NCBI GenBank assembly: GCA_020310875.1
Contig: MU260054.1
Location: 248,001-312,000 of the forward strand
Length of the DNA: 64,000 nucleotides
Reading direction: 5' to 3'
Source: Ceratopteris richardii
Lineage: Eukaryota > Streptophyta > Polypodiopsida > Polypodiales > Pteridaceae
Both the position numbers and the translations under genes were made by a program. Below, piece by piece: positions 44,480-56,100 of the stretch (positions are counted from its first letter, which is position 1; each line of letters begins with the position of its first letter). A model generated the notes under the pieces. It did no database searches and was not told the origin of the DNA. It was given only the letters and a program-made list of their open reading frames with translations.

Positions 44480-47370
44480 TCAATCTCTAAGTCTGCTCTA
44501 GGGTAACTCTTGTCTAGGTTTGCAGCTGTTGGCCCTTCTTGAAGACGAGGCCTTGAACATCATGTCCAAGCCTTCTGGGGTTGGATCTGCAAGAACAGAC
44601 CCGGGTTGTGGGTTATTTACAATGGGTGGTGGGGTGGGATGAAGCGAAGTGGATGGAGCTTCGGCATGCGAGGGGCTTTGAGATGCAATGTCTTCTATTT
44701 TTGTTTTGGTATCCCTTAGGCTTTCTTCTAGCTCGGATAGCTTTTTGTTCCACTTGCGATTAGCCTTCTCTCTGGTATCAATTCCATGTTCTTGGTTTTC
44801 TCTTGCTAGGTTCTCCTGCCTCACTTGACTCCGACTGCTCAGATGGTTTTGCTTGTTGTGCAGCCTGTGCCCTAGTAACTGCCTGTACAGGGGCCACATT
44901 ACTGCTACTTGAACTTGAATCTGCCACTAAGCCTACCACGTTGATGGGTGTGACCTTGGGTGCACTAGAGGGGTTCCTGGGACACTCTCTAGGAAGATGT
45001 TCCTTGCCGCACTCAGGAAAAAAGCCTTGTATTGTGATGTTTTGCCCTAGTCCTAGAGCTGGTTGGTGGGGACATTCACGAATGAAATGGTCGCCCTGAC
45101 ATCTAAAGCATGGTCCTCTAGGGGCTTGTGGTCTTTCCTGTCTCAATTGGGGCCTAGGATTTGCATTCGTATACATGACATTGGAGTATTCTGGCTCCCA
45201 ATTTTGTTCTATAGGTGGTGTCCCATATTGATACTGAGAAGTCTCACTTTGCTCAGGTGACTCTATATAATAAGCCTGTGGACTATCTTCATGGAAGTAG
45301 TCTGAACCATGAGCGTGAGAATCATTTTCTGAGACCAATGGGGTTAGTGGCACCAATGCTCTATTATGGTTCTCCTCCGCCATTGTATATTTAACTGGGA
45401 TCACATTGGCCGGAGCTGGCGGTTGGTTTCCTAGGACTGGTTGTGGCCTGTATGGTGCCTGATATTGCTGCTGGTATTGAGGTTGATATTGTTGTGGCCT
45501 ATAATATGGCTGTTGGTACTGATTCTGATACCTACCCTGCTGGTAAGGTTGCTGATAATTTTGTCTAACAGCTTGCCTGTTATACGGACAATCTTGGGCC
45601 GTATGATTTGTGTATTTCCTCTCAATGGTGCAATATAGAGCATTAGGGTTTCCTTGGGGTTGAGTCGTCAACGGACAAACATTAGCCATGTGATCTCCTC
45701 CACACGTATAACATCGCTTCACTGAGGCGACCCTTGGCATTTGTCTATTTTGGACTCCCAGCTTTTTGGCCACCTGCTCACCTATCTCATCTATCTCAGT
45801 GGAGGTTCTAGAGGTATGACTTGTAGAACTATCAGAGTCCTTATAGAGTTTGGATAGTCCTAACTCCTCACCCAAGTTGTCTTCTATGTCAATGCATATC
45901 CGTATACACTCTTCTATGGATCTAGGCTCTTTCAAGTATACATATGACCTTAATTTTGTGCTCAATAGGCCATCTAAAAACAGTGCCACCTGTTTAGCTG
46001 ATGTGGGTAATTCTGGTACAGGGCATCTTTCCAAGTACTGTCTAAACCTTCTTCCTGCAAGTCGCACTGTTTCTTGGGGTGTCTGTTTGAAGCTGTGGAT
46101 CAAGGATGATGTGTTATGCCTGATACCGCTTTTGGAAAATTCCACAATGAATTCTTCTAGCAACTGACCTATCTCTCTATAGTTGCGACTGTTTAGAGGT
46201 TGAAACCAAGCTAAGGCAGTACCCTTAAGAGTCAACCCAAATGCCTCGAACTGGGTGAATAAGTCTTCAACCTGTTCAGCTCTTAGCACTTGTTTGAACT
46301 CCCCCACATGATCATAAGGATCTCCAAATCCATCAAAGTAGTTCTTCATTGTCTTAACCACTTGAGAGGGTCTAAGGGTTCTTGAGTGCTCTCGTGGTCT
46401 AGGCAATGGGAAATCATGATTGTCTCTTTGATGCCTATACACTCTATGTCTCTCCCTTTCAAGTCTGTCCGTTCCATATCCTGATCTGTCTCTGCCTATA
46501 GTGTCTGCAAAGCTTACCTCTGGTCTCTCTCTAGTTCTTTCTCTCTGGGTTTCATGAGCCTTGGATGATCCGGCTCCTTGGAGGCCCTGGGAAACATTAG
46601 ATCTTGGTGGAGGGAAAATTGATTCACCTTGCCAAGTGTAAGCCTGTCTGTCATGATCTGATACCAAGAATAATTTTTGAGATGTGTGATCTAGATAGAC
46701 AGCTTTCCCTGGTGTCTCTGGGTCCTTGAATTCATAGATGGTGACTACTGGGCTGGGTTGATCTGGCCTAAATCTCCAAAAGGCTTCCTCCGTTTCTTTA
46801 TTCACGAATAGTTCTATGCTTTTATTATCTTGAGGAATCCATTCTGGAGTGAGCACTCTGGTTAAGACTGACTTACCTCTAGGGGTCTTGGGTTCTCCTC
46901 CTAGGTTCCCTTGCTCTAGGTCTCCTATCTCCTTCTCAGGAATGATATTTCCAAACTCATCTGTCCTATCTGGTAAGTTGGTAACCACATACATGGTTCC
47001 TTCCTTATCAATGTAAGCACCCTCTTCAAACTTGACTACTGGGTGTTCAAGTCCAAAGGGTTGGTCAGTATTTTTGAGTTGAACCACTGATCGCCTTAGA
47101 CCATCCTCATAGATGCGAGCACCTAATTGGTTGGTCCTGATATACTCCAATTGGGTCTTATAGTGGTGTCTGTAAATAGGCAATGCCTGAGCTACGTGTG
47201 GGTCTTTCCATGCTAAAAGACATTTCCGAGTCACTGGTTTCTGAACTTCGTGTGTAAGGATAACCACTAAGCTGTTGAGCCCAAGACTTGGATGTATGGT
47301 TGACACTAGCCTCAGATGACCTAATGCTTTGTCTATCCTTGCCTAAGTGTCTGCCAGATCTCAGGTTCAT
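44480..47370 (-). pseudogene. gag: gag region of G2
   Basis: It starts MNLRSGRHLGKD (47370 side). An N-terminal Ser-rich part is followed by a block with TQLEYIRTNQLGARIYEDG, the capsid-like part (YFDGFGDPYDHVGEF, ALAWFQPLN, RRFRQYLERCP, SIEECIRICIDIED), a first zinc knuckle (CYTCGGDHMANVC), a half-knuckle (YTNHTAQDCP), a Q/Y/P-rich stretch, a second knuckle (CFRCQGDHFIREC) and another half-knuckle (CGKEHLPREC). Both full knuckles have C-x2-C-x3-H-x4-C spacing, one residue shorter than usual. The gag matches element A over its length. It has about two breaks. Confidence 0.85.
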
Positions 47371-48814
47371 AAGCCTTGGCTTCTAGTCCCAAAGTTCTCT
47401 TATATTGCTCAAAATCCTTTGGAACTTCTTGGTTTTCTAGTTTCCCCACGAGCTTTCCAACAAAACCAAAATCACAGCAAACGGATTCCGTATGAGAAAG
47501 TTATGCCAGTTCAGGGTTTTGGGGGTCAAAACAGGGAAACAGGGTCTCTCAGAAAATGCTTCAAATCAGGCGATACATGACATTTGTAGGACACGATACT
47601 TGATACTTGAGGAACTCGATACACGATACTTGGTATGTATCACGATACTTGAAGTAGGCGATACACGATCTTCAACAAGTATCGTGAGCAAACTCCACGA
47701 TACACGATCTTTGACTTAGGCGATACCCGATCTCTGATAAATATCGCGACCTTTGACAAACGATACCGATCTCTGACCGAAACGATACCGATCTCTCATG
47801 CAAATGATACACGACCTATGAACCAAACGATACACGATCGTTGGTAAATATCGCGATCTTTGATTGAAACGATCTTTGGCACCAACGATATGCGATACTT
47901 GGCTCAAAACGATCGACGATACCTGAATCAAAACGATACACGATCTTTGGTAAGTATCGCGATCTCTGAGAAGCGATACACGATACTTAAGCCAAACGAT
48001 ACACGATCTTGATCCAGACGATACACGATCTTTGATCCAGACGATACACGATCGCTAGTGAGTATCGCGATCTCTGATCAAAATGATCTCTGGACCAAAC
48101 GATACCGAAAGGAGGGAAATATCGCGATACTCGACCACAGGAGTAAAACGATACTTGCTAAGTATCGCGATACTCGACCGCGGGAACAAAACGATACTTG
48201 ACCCTTAGACAAGTTTTGGGAAAGATTTTTTCTAAGTTCTGTTTGTACACATGCTCTACTCTTTCCTCTCTCCTCTCCTCACTCTCTGTATCACCCCAAA
48301 TCACTCCTTTTCACCTCTGTAAGTACCAGACGATACCTGACGCAGATCGTTTCCCTTTCCAGACTTACTTTACTGAGAAATTATAGATTAAATGTGTGTT
48401 TTCTCACCTTGAGAGTCTCTCTAACTTCTTAGTCACTTCCCCTTGCTCTGTGTAACCCCAGTTTGCCCGATTGCTCACTCACGATCTCTGGCGCAGCTTC
48501 CACGATACTTGGTGCAGGTTCGTCTTATCCGGGGTTATTCACTCAGATTTTTTGTTATTTTTGGTACTATTTCTTCAGCGCCTCTGTTCTGCACCCTCTC
48601 TAAGCTTCTTGCTCACAACCACAAGTAAAAACAAGGTGAATGTACTCTAAAAAATGGAAAAAAACTGAGAAGATGAAGGTGGGTGGAGATGGTGATGATG
48701 GTGAAGATGAAGAAGAAGGAAAATTCAAAAACTGAACTGAAAATGATGATTTTTTTACCTTCCAACGTCGCTACTCTACGTCTTACCGTCACACGCTCGT
48801 CCTCCAAGCTCTCT
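47371..48814 (-). other. Untranslated leader of G2
   Basis: About 1.4 kb lies between primer site and gag. The gag-proximal part has a block shared with A (about 47478-47550; plus-strand GAGAAAGTTATGCC then GTTCAGGGTTT). The middle is a tandem array (47570-48195). The primer-proximal part is CT- and GA-rich and resembles that of A (ACACGCTCGT.C). No convincing coding frame is seen. Confidence 0.75.
47570..48195. repeat. Tandem array of CGATACACGATC and TATCGCGA units
   Basis: Units of about 18-40 bp combine CGATACACGATC with TTTGA or CTTGG spacers. TATCGCGA occurs six times (near 47738, 47845, 47958, 48065, 48120, 48162). GTATCGCGATAC at 48162-48173 is a perfect 12-bp palindrome. The array sits at the same place in the leader as the array of A and shares its ATCGCGA core, but not its unit. 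Confidence 0.85.
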
Positions 48815-48831
48815 CCCCGGCAACGGCGCCA
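48815..48831 (-). other. Primer binding site, tRNA-Asp, G2
   Basis: CCCCGGCAACGGCGCCA on the plus strand, identical to the site of A, seven bases from the LTR. Confidence 0.9.
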
Positions 48832-48838
48832 AATTTGG

Positions 48839-49463
48839 TGTCACTCTAGCACAATGGTGAGTACCAACGTGAGGAGATACACCTCATAAATGTCAATCCG
48901 TGGAGACGTGAGGACCGGTATGAAGACCGCGAGCAAGTGATGGCACAAGTGCGTGAGTGAAAGCACACAAGCATGCACACACATACACACACACGCGCAC
49001 AAGGTAAGAGCAAAGAGTGGAACAATGGAAAGCTTCGATTACCAAAGAGCTCTCTTACAAAACTGAAATCTACAACAAGCTAACCTCAAAAATGAGCTCT
49101 CCAGCCCTTTTTATAGTTTTTGAGTGGTTTTGGCCCTGTCCAGACCTAGTGTCCGGCCTAGTTAAAAAATAGGTTCCAGGGCTTATTTGGGGGCTCAAAC
49201 GGAATCTAAAAATCATGAAAATTGGTAGGATGGTAGATCTAATACTCCTCAAGCTCGAGGACTCCTCGGCTTGAACAAAATGGAGTTACAAAAATGGAAA
49301 ATGGTGTTTACAATGGTTTTTAGTGATAAAAATCACTATTTTTGTAGGGATTTCTTCTGAAAATTTGACATGTGCTTCTTGGAGCTCCCTACTTGCTCTT
49401 TCTTCTTGTGTGTCCACTTCTTTGATGCGCTTCCATGCTTGTCCTTGATCTTGAGCTTCAACA
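48839..49463 (-). repeat. 5' LTR of G2 (625 bp)
   Basis: It matches 36414-37038 except at about three positions. It is followed on the plus strand by the TTTTT duplication at 49464-49468 and then by G1 sequence. Confidence 0.95.
49107..49116 (-). promoter_or_regulatory. TATA box of the G2 LTR promoter
   Basis: The minus strand reads CTATAAAAAG. The same box is kept in every LTR of the group here (4810-4819, 22248-22257, 35697-35706, 36682-36691, 52816-52825), which supports a Pol II start 25-30 bases downstream on the minus strand. Confidence 0.7.
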
Positions 49464-49553
49464 TTTTTCATAGTTTTCGTGCCAAGTACTTGTAACCCAT
49501 AATGAATGGTGGGTAAGTGCATTAGTGCATGGGTTGAACAAAATATGTGCCTT

Positions 49554-49605
49554 GTGCATGGCCTTGTAATGTGGCCCTACATATGCGTACTTGGAAGATG
49601 CATGG
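49554..49605 (-). other. Conserved 3' hairpin motif, G1 copy 1
   Basis: GGCCTTGTAATGTGGCCC, then ATGCGT (49583-49588) and ATGCAT (49598-49603). One pair is a G-T type. Confidence 0.55.
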
Positions 49606-49975
49606 CAAGAAGGATGGTGCAAGAGATTGGGTCTTGAGCTAAGTGCTCAAGGGTATGCTGACGAAGAGGTTTCCTAATCTATCATGGTTATAGTGTTGTT
49701 GAAGCATACACGTCTTATCATGGTGAAGGGTCCGTTGATCTTCATCTCTTCGTGTTGTGGTTCCCTCATGGTGTTTGACCGTCGGCTTGTCCTTTTTGTT
49801 GAGGGATGTCCTTGCTGGAAGTTCGTTGATGAGCACTTTCAAGCACATAATCTTTTTTTTTTTTTTTTTTTTTGGAACAATGGCCTCAAACAAGAAGAAG
49901 GAGGTTAGTATCAATAACATATTTTGCATGTGAAAATTGTGTCTCATGTGCCTGGGATTTTTCAATTGTGTCTAT

Positions 49976-50027
49976 GCACGGCCATGTAATGTGGCCCTAT
50001 GTTGATGCATACTTTGGAAGTGCATGA
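49976..50027 (-). other. Conserved 3' hairpin motif, G1 copy 2
   Basis: GGCCATGTAATGTGGCCC, then ATGCAT (50005-50010) and GTGCAT (50020-50025). Confidence 0.55.
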
Positions 50028-50094
50028 CCTCAATGGTGCAAAAGACAAGGTTATGCCAAAGGCACATGGTTGCTGCACGTCGAGGCTTTTGATG

Positions 50095-52522
50095 TTACTC
50101 GCATACTTGATGCATTCTTTGTTTGGAGGTGTCGATTGGATCTCGAAATGATGTAATCCTCCTAATGGGAACCCATTTCAGAATAGTCTTTGGCCCTGTA
50201 GAGCTCACCTCAGGCCAGTTCTTCTTTGGATGCTGTCCAAACTTTGGTATCCAGTGTGGTTGGCCCCTTGGTTCTGTGGATGTTGCTTGTGCTTTTGGCT
50301 TCCAAACCCATATCCTGGGTGAGTGCCTGCTTATTTTTGTAGAAGGGTTGAGTTTATCTTCTTTTGGTCTTTGTGCTCTGTTCTTACCCTTTGCTTTCCT
50401 TGGCTTCTTTGTTGAGGCCTTTCGCATGGTGGGGAGCATAGGCCTTTGTACGTGTAAGAGCTTCTTGGGTACCCACATCTGTAATCGCCCTTGTTGAGCT
50501 GTAGCTAATTTTTTAGGCACCCAAATTTGTACCTTATTGTGGTCGGCCTTAATTGACAGCTTCGGTACCCAAATTTGTTGGAGTCTTCGTGCTTGAGCCT
50601 GTCGTGGGTGTTTGGTCCTTCTGTTGCCATGGTCGATCTGGTTGGGCGGGAGTCTTTGAGGCAACATCGATGGTTGTACTCCTTTCTTTACCCAGATCTG
50701 TGTCATGCCCAACACTTCTTTCCTCTTGAAGGCTCTTTGTCTATTTGATAGATTGGCTGTCTTGCACTGTTTTGCTTGCTTCTGAGGTTGAACTACTGTA
50801 GATGCTTTACTCTTAAAAAAAAAAGAAGAAGGTTGATCTTGCCTTTGCGACTGTCCTTCCGTGATTGCGTCCGTCTGGATCATAGAGCTTTTGGCATCTA
50901 CAACATCTTGTTCGAGAAGATTAGCCTTAGAGAAACAAAGAGAGTGCGTGGTGTCAGTGTAAGTGGGCATGCGATTCTCCAATTCTAATGTAATGCATTG
51001 ATTATATACCCAAACTTGAAGGAGTTGACTTCTTAGGTTCAAGTTGACAGCATGGTCGTAAATCCAATCTTGACCCAAGACAAGTGGTTCTGTGAGGTCC
51101 TCATCATGACCACTAGCATTTTGACTTTTATTGGAACATCTTGAAGGTACATGGGAAGTTCCACCTCTCCCAAACAAGGGGTTTCCACACCTCCTAAACC
51201 TATGAGATAGGCTTCTATGGGCTCAATGTTCAATTGCAGGTCTTGGCAGTATGAAAGTCTAACTGCACTAGTTGCTGCTCCTCAGTCAACCAATGCTCTC
51301 ACAGTCCTTACACTCTCTCCTTGTCCTACCTCTATAGTCACAAAGGGCCCTTGATCAATTATTCGAGAAGTAGTTATGCCCGATTTCTCGCACATGTCCA
51401 TGTGATATTTTGGAGTTTTTGTGTTGACATCTAGGCCTAGCCGCCGTAACTTATTTCTTCTGATGCGCTCTCTAGCCTCTCCTTGAGCTTCTTCTCTAAC
51501 CCTTAACTCCTCTTCTTTTCGCTTCTTAGCAGTGTTGAGTCGCATGAGCATTTCCTCTGTAAGAGGTTCTTGATATAACTTGACTCGGCATCCACTAATA
51601 TAGTTTGGTAGGATATCACCTTCTAAAGTGGCCAATTGAACTGCACCACTAGTGGAGAGTCTATTAATGATCATGGGTCCATATCCTCGTTTCTCCAATT
51701 TGCGGGCATGTTCCTTTAGCGTATAAACCAGCACTAGATCTCCTTCCTTCAATCCTTTATCCTTTACATGGGCGTCAAAGTATGCCTTTTGCCTTTTCTT
51801 TGCAGCATAAATGCCTGCTGCTGCCCGTAGCCTCGTCTCACCTAAGCGTTCTAGATCAAAGATCCTGGAAGACAACTCATGTCCATTCCACTCATGCTCT
51901 TGTGCTACTTTCAAGGCTGGGATTAAGAAGTCCAATGGTAGCACGACATTCTGTCCAAAGACCATCTGAAATGGGGTGGCATTGAGTACCATTTTGTAGG
52001 CAACTCGGTATGCCCAAACAGCATGATGAAGTTGTTTGTCCCAATCAGAGCGTTTATTATTTACAAGTTTCATCAATACGTTACATAGGATCTTATTCGT
52101 GCTCTCGGCTTGTCCGTTGGCTTGTAGGTGATAAGGGGCAGACTTCTTGTGTATCACCATGAATTCTTGAAGGAGATGTTCAATGACCTCTTCAAGAAGT
52201 GCGTACCTCTATCACTAACCAACTCTATTGGTAACCCATATCTAGTGAACACATTTTCGAATAAGAACTTAGCCGTCGTTTGAGCATCATTCTTTGTCGT
52301 GGCTTTTACTTCCACCCACTTTGTAAGGTAATCTGTGGCTACAATAATGTATTCTGCATGGGAGTTTCTAGCTGGGGGGTTGATGGGACCTACAAAGTCT
52401 ATACCCCACTTTGAAAATGCACGTCCTCCCATCATTGGCCTTAAAGGCATCTCGTCTTTTCTTATCGGATATTGGGCACGTTGGCATGTGTCACATTTCT
52501 TCACATAAGTATGTGCATCCAT
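50095..52522 (-). pseudogene. pol: pol 3' region of G1
   Basis: Matches the integrase, second protease-like region and tail of G2, with shared words such as HARKLEKRGYGPMIINRLS, GCRVKLYQEPLTEEM and QIWVPKK. It is a broken copy. Its RNase H and earlier parts lie beyond the insertion of G3, outside the window. Confidence 0.85.
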
Positions 52523-52524
52523 AT

Positions 52525-53175
52525 TGTTGCTCTAGCACAATGGTGAGAACCACGTTAAGAAGCTTCACCTCCTTAATGTCAATCCGAGGGAGAGGTAGGA
52601 GTGATATGAAGATCGTGAATGTGAGATGAAGTGAGAGTGAAGGTGAGAAGCACAAAGGTGCACACACACATACACACACACAATGAAGAGACAAGCAAGA
52701 CACAATGGAAGGTGGGAAATTAGCTCTATTACTCAAGAATACTCTTACAAGCTCAAACTAGCTCTACTCTCTTCTTTGCTCCAACAAGCTAACCTCAAAA
52801 ATGAGCTCTCTAGCTCTTTTTATAGTTTCTAGACTAGTTTTGACCGGTTTCACATCTAATGACCGGCCTAGTTAAAAAATAGGTCCTAGAGGCTATTTGG
52901 AAGGGTAAACGATGTCTAAAAATAACGAAATTTGGTACGAGCATTCTACCTAAACTCCTCAAGCTCGAGGACTCCTCGGCTTGCACAAAATGGAGCTATG
53001 GATTACAAAATGGGGTTTTCTATGATACATATGTTACAATTAGTGATAATAATCACTGTTGAATGTTTTGGGAAAATTAATAAGACATGTATTTGTTTAA
53101 AAGATTGATCCGCCTGGCTCCCTGCTTCGTCTTCACATGCTTCCGTGGCGTCTGTGCCTCTGACTGCTTCCAACA
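52525..53175 (-). repeat. 3' LTR of G3 (651 bp)
   Basis: The plus strand runs TGTTGCTCTAGC to GCTTCCAACA. It shares the CA-rich tract, ACCGGCCTAGTT and the TATA box (52816-52825 minus), but differs clearly from the G1/G2 LTRs. Confidence 0.9.
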
Positions 53176-56100
53176 CCCCCCTCCCTCTCGCTTCTGTCGT
53201 CCCTGACAGAACCTTTTTGTGAGGTCTGTCGGATGTAATTCTGTAGGAGGTCTTGAGCGAGGGTGTGCTCTGATACACGAATACCTCGGGCTAGATCAGC
53301 CTCGAGTTTCTCCCAGTTGATAGGTTGCGGCTCGTCTGGTGGTGGGAGCTGATAGTGTGTGGAGTACACCATTCGTTCACAGGCGAATAATTGCAATAAG
53401 TGTGTGGGCCTGCTTATGAATACTTCTGAGTGGTACTCCCAAAAACCGGTGGTGAACATTTCTTTGAATGTTTGCTTGTAACATGCCGGTAGATATTTGA
53501 TCCTGCAGTGCCAGGCGTAACACACCCGTAGCGATGGCGTTGTGCTCATATCATAGACTAAATCCAAGTTGCCATGCTCAAAGCCCGGGGTGTTGACATG
53601 GGGAGCCTTGATGCGCCGGAAGACTTTAAAGACCATCTGCATCATGTCAAAGATTTTGACAGTCATGTGCGCGGCAATATCATCCATAGGTTTTAATCGA
53701 GGGAGCCAGTGGCGGATCGTCGCCATCATGTAGCCTACTGTGGGTAACGCGACTGGTGGCTTGAAGTAGGGGTAGTTCAACCAGTCTTGGCACTGCTTAT
53801 TGTTTTGTAGCTTTATAGCGAAGGCAGTCCAAGAGCGGCGTCGTGGTACTGGTCCCCAGCACGGATTAAATTTTAAGTGAAGCGGCGCTTTTACCCACGT
53901 GCTCATCATCTCTGGATAATTTTGCAGTAAATCTTTGCGCCAGTCTGGTTGAAGGATTTCACCTCTCTGCGCCCTTGGTGGCAAGTCCTCTGGCTCGAAT
54001 TGAGTGGCATGCGTTGGTTTCATGCCGGTTTCTTTCTCGATGGTTAACTGGTATTCGGCCATTAGCATGAAGTATGGTTTATACTGAAGCTCATGCCCAG
54101 ATATGTATCGTCGCGGGGCCATTTGAGCGAAGAATGGTGATTGTAAAATTTTCTCTTCAATTATGGCCATGGCATGTAGCTGTGCCTCTACTCTGGCCGA
54201 GTGTGTCGTTCCGAGTTCTTCTACTGTCTTCATCCACGCGGGGGTAGGTAATTCGTAGGTCATCTGGCCTTCGGCCGTGACACGTCCGCCTGGGATGGGT
54301 ATCGGTTCATAAGCCTCTTCGAAGGTCTCCTCCACCGGGATAGTGACGGTTTCTTCCTCAGCTGGTAGCTCAGGTGGGGAGTCTGGCCTTGGTGGTGCTT
54401 CATAGATGGCAATCCTAGATTCAAGATTTGTTACCTGGGCCCGGAGTGCGTTGAGTTCCTCTAAAACTTCAGGGGCAGGGTCCACAGGCGCTGGTAATTC
54501 CGCTGCTACTGGTACCTGTTGTGTTGCTGGTTCTCTGAGTTGTAGCAGTTTGTGGTCTTCCTTTAACTTTTGATGTTCTTCGTTCATACGATCATAGTCC
54601 TCGAGCAATCTGACATGGTCGTCTAGCAGCATCCGCATCGACTCAGATGGGATTGCCTTGAATCTGCTCGGACTTAGTGGCTGTTCTGGATTATCTAAAG
54701 CCGCTTCTAAGTTCTCTCTATTTTGCTCTTGGAGTCTCTGGTTCTCCTCTTTTGCTGCGGGTAAGTGTCTTCTTAGTAAGCCCATATTTCTAGTGAGCGT
54801 TGCATTGCGGACAGTCTGGGCTCTAAGTAGGTTATCTAAATCCGCGGTGGCCTCTTTGCTTTTTTCCTCACTTTCTATTTCTAACTTGTGATAAGCCTCT
54901 CGTAACTCTTGGTACCGGCTGTTCAGTGAGGCGTTCTCAATTGATAACAAATTAAGCTGCGTTTGTAAGTCGTTCGTCGTTTTCTGCAGATGTTGATAGT
55001 TGGTGCCGAGTGATGCAAACTCATCGCGGACTTGCGTCATGCATGCGAACATGTGTTGAAATGCGGTGTCTATGGTGGGCGATAGTAGTAGTGAAGTGCT
55101 AAATGAGGATGCAATGGTAGTAGATGCAGTGGGAATGGGGAGCGGGGTTGGGACTGTGGATGTAGTGGTGATTGTGGAAAATTGTGAAGTGCCTAAATAT
55201 GAGGGTGCTGTGAGTGGAGTGGGTGGTGGTGAGGTGGGTGGTGAGATGTCCATGCCATTGGACGTGTTTAATGTCGTGACTGTGAAAAGTGGTGTGATTG
55301 TGGGTGGTTGCGTAGGTGTGAATACGGGATTTACAAACGTAGAGTAGTTTACAGGGGGGATGGTTGGAGCGGCTTGGTGAAACGGGGAAATAGGCGTTAT
55401 GGTAGGTTGGGGAGGTGAGACTGGTGAGAAGGTTAGTGGGGTTAGGAAGGGGAATGGGGGTCTTAGAGGTGGGGGAAACGCTGGGAAGGATGAAGGGGTG
55501 AAGGGGTTAACATACGGATGCAGAGGGTTGGGTGTGGGCCTGGTGGTATGAATGGGTAAGGAAGAGGTTGTGGCTACGTTGCTTTGTACAGGTGTGGATG
55601 TGGGGAAAGCAGGTAGGTGTGCGGGTGATACGGGATGGGTTGGTGAAAGATGAGGTGAGAGAGGAGTCGAAGGGGTGGATGTTATTTCGAGGATAGTAGT
55701 GGTCTGTACAGAGGTGGTACGGGGTGGCGAATCTACAAGGATGGTTTCTGCGGTTAATGAACGTTCGGGGGCGAGGCGTGCCTCCCTGGCTTGTGCTGAA
55801 GATTGGGCTCCTGTTGGTACACGAATATACTCCCCAGGTTTTGAGAGTAGTCGCACTCGGCGGGGATCAAACTGTGGTAGTTGCTTTCTTTGTAAAAACC
55901 TGAGTGCTTCATGGGAGCCTACTGATTTGACTAACTCTCTGAACCCTCTAATATATGCGTCTTCGAATCCTCCGGAGATGAGTTCCTGTTCAATTAATGC
56001 CTGGCTCTCCTCTTCAGTTAACTTCTTTCGTGCCCAGACTTTCTCCATGGTACGATATAATTTCTTTATGGCCAATGTGTACGCTGCGGCTTCGAAAGTT

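Larger units (their letters stand above)
36414..49463 (-). mobile_element. Young gypsy element G2, nearly whole
   Basis: This 13-kb minus-strand element has two 625-bp LTRs that differ at about three positions by eye, a tRNA-Asp primer site, a 1.4-kb leader with a tandem array, gag, a protease-to-tail pol region, a 1-kb 3' region and a PPT. TTTTT target duplications place it inside G1, a close relative. The LTR divergence (about 0.5%) is like that of C2, so the age is similar. The coding part carries about three or four interruptions. It lacks the large dORF of G3. Confidence 0.9.
49464..52524 (-). mobile_element. Gypsy element G1, middle part
   Basis: This is the continuation of G1 beyond G2. 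It holds the 3' region with an A-rich run (minus, 49873-49850) and two hairpin motifs, then the pol tail with QIWVPK-type motifs, the second retropepsin-like region, the integrase C-terminal part and the integrase core up to the second zinc domain (MDAHTYVKKCDTC), where the LTR of G3 cuts in at 52525. It is nearly the same as G2, broken by about three or four interruptions in the part seen. Confidence 0.85.
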
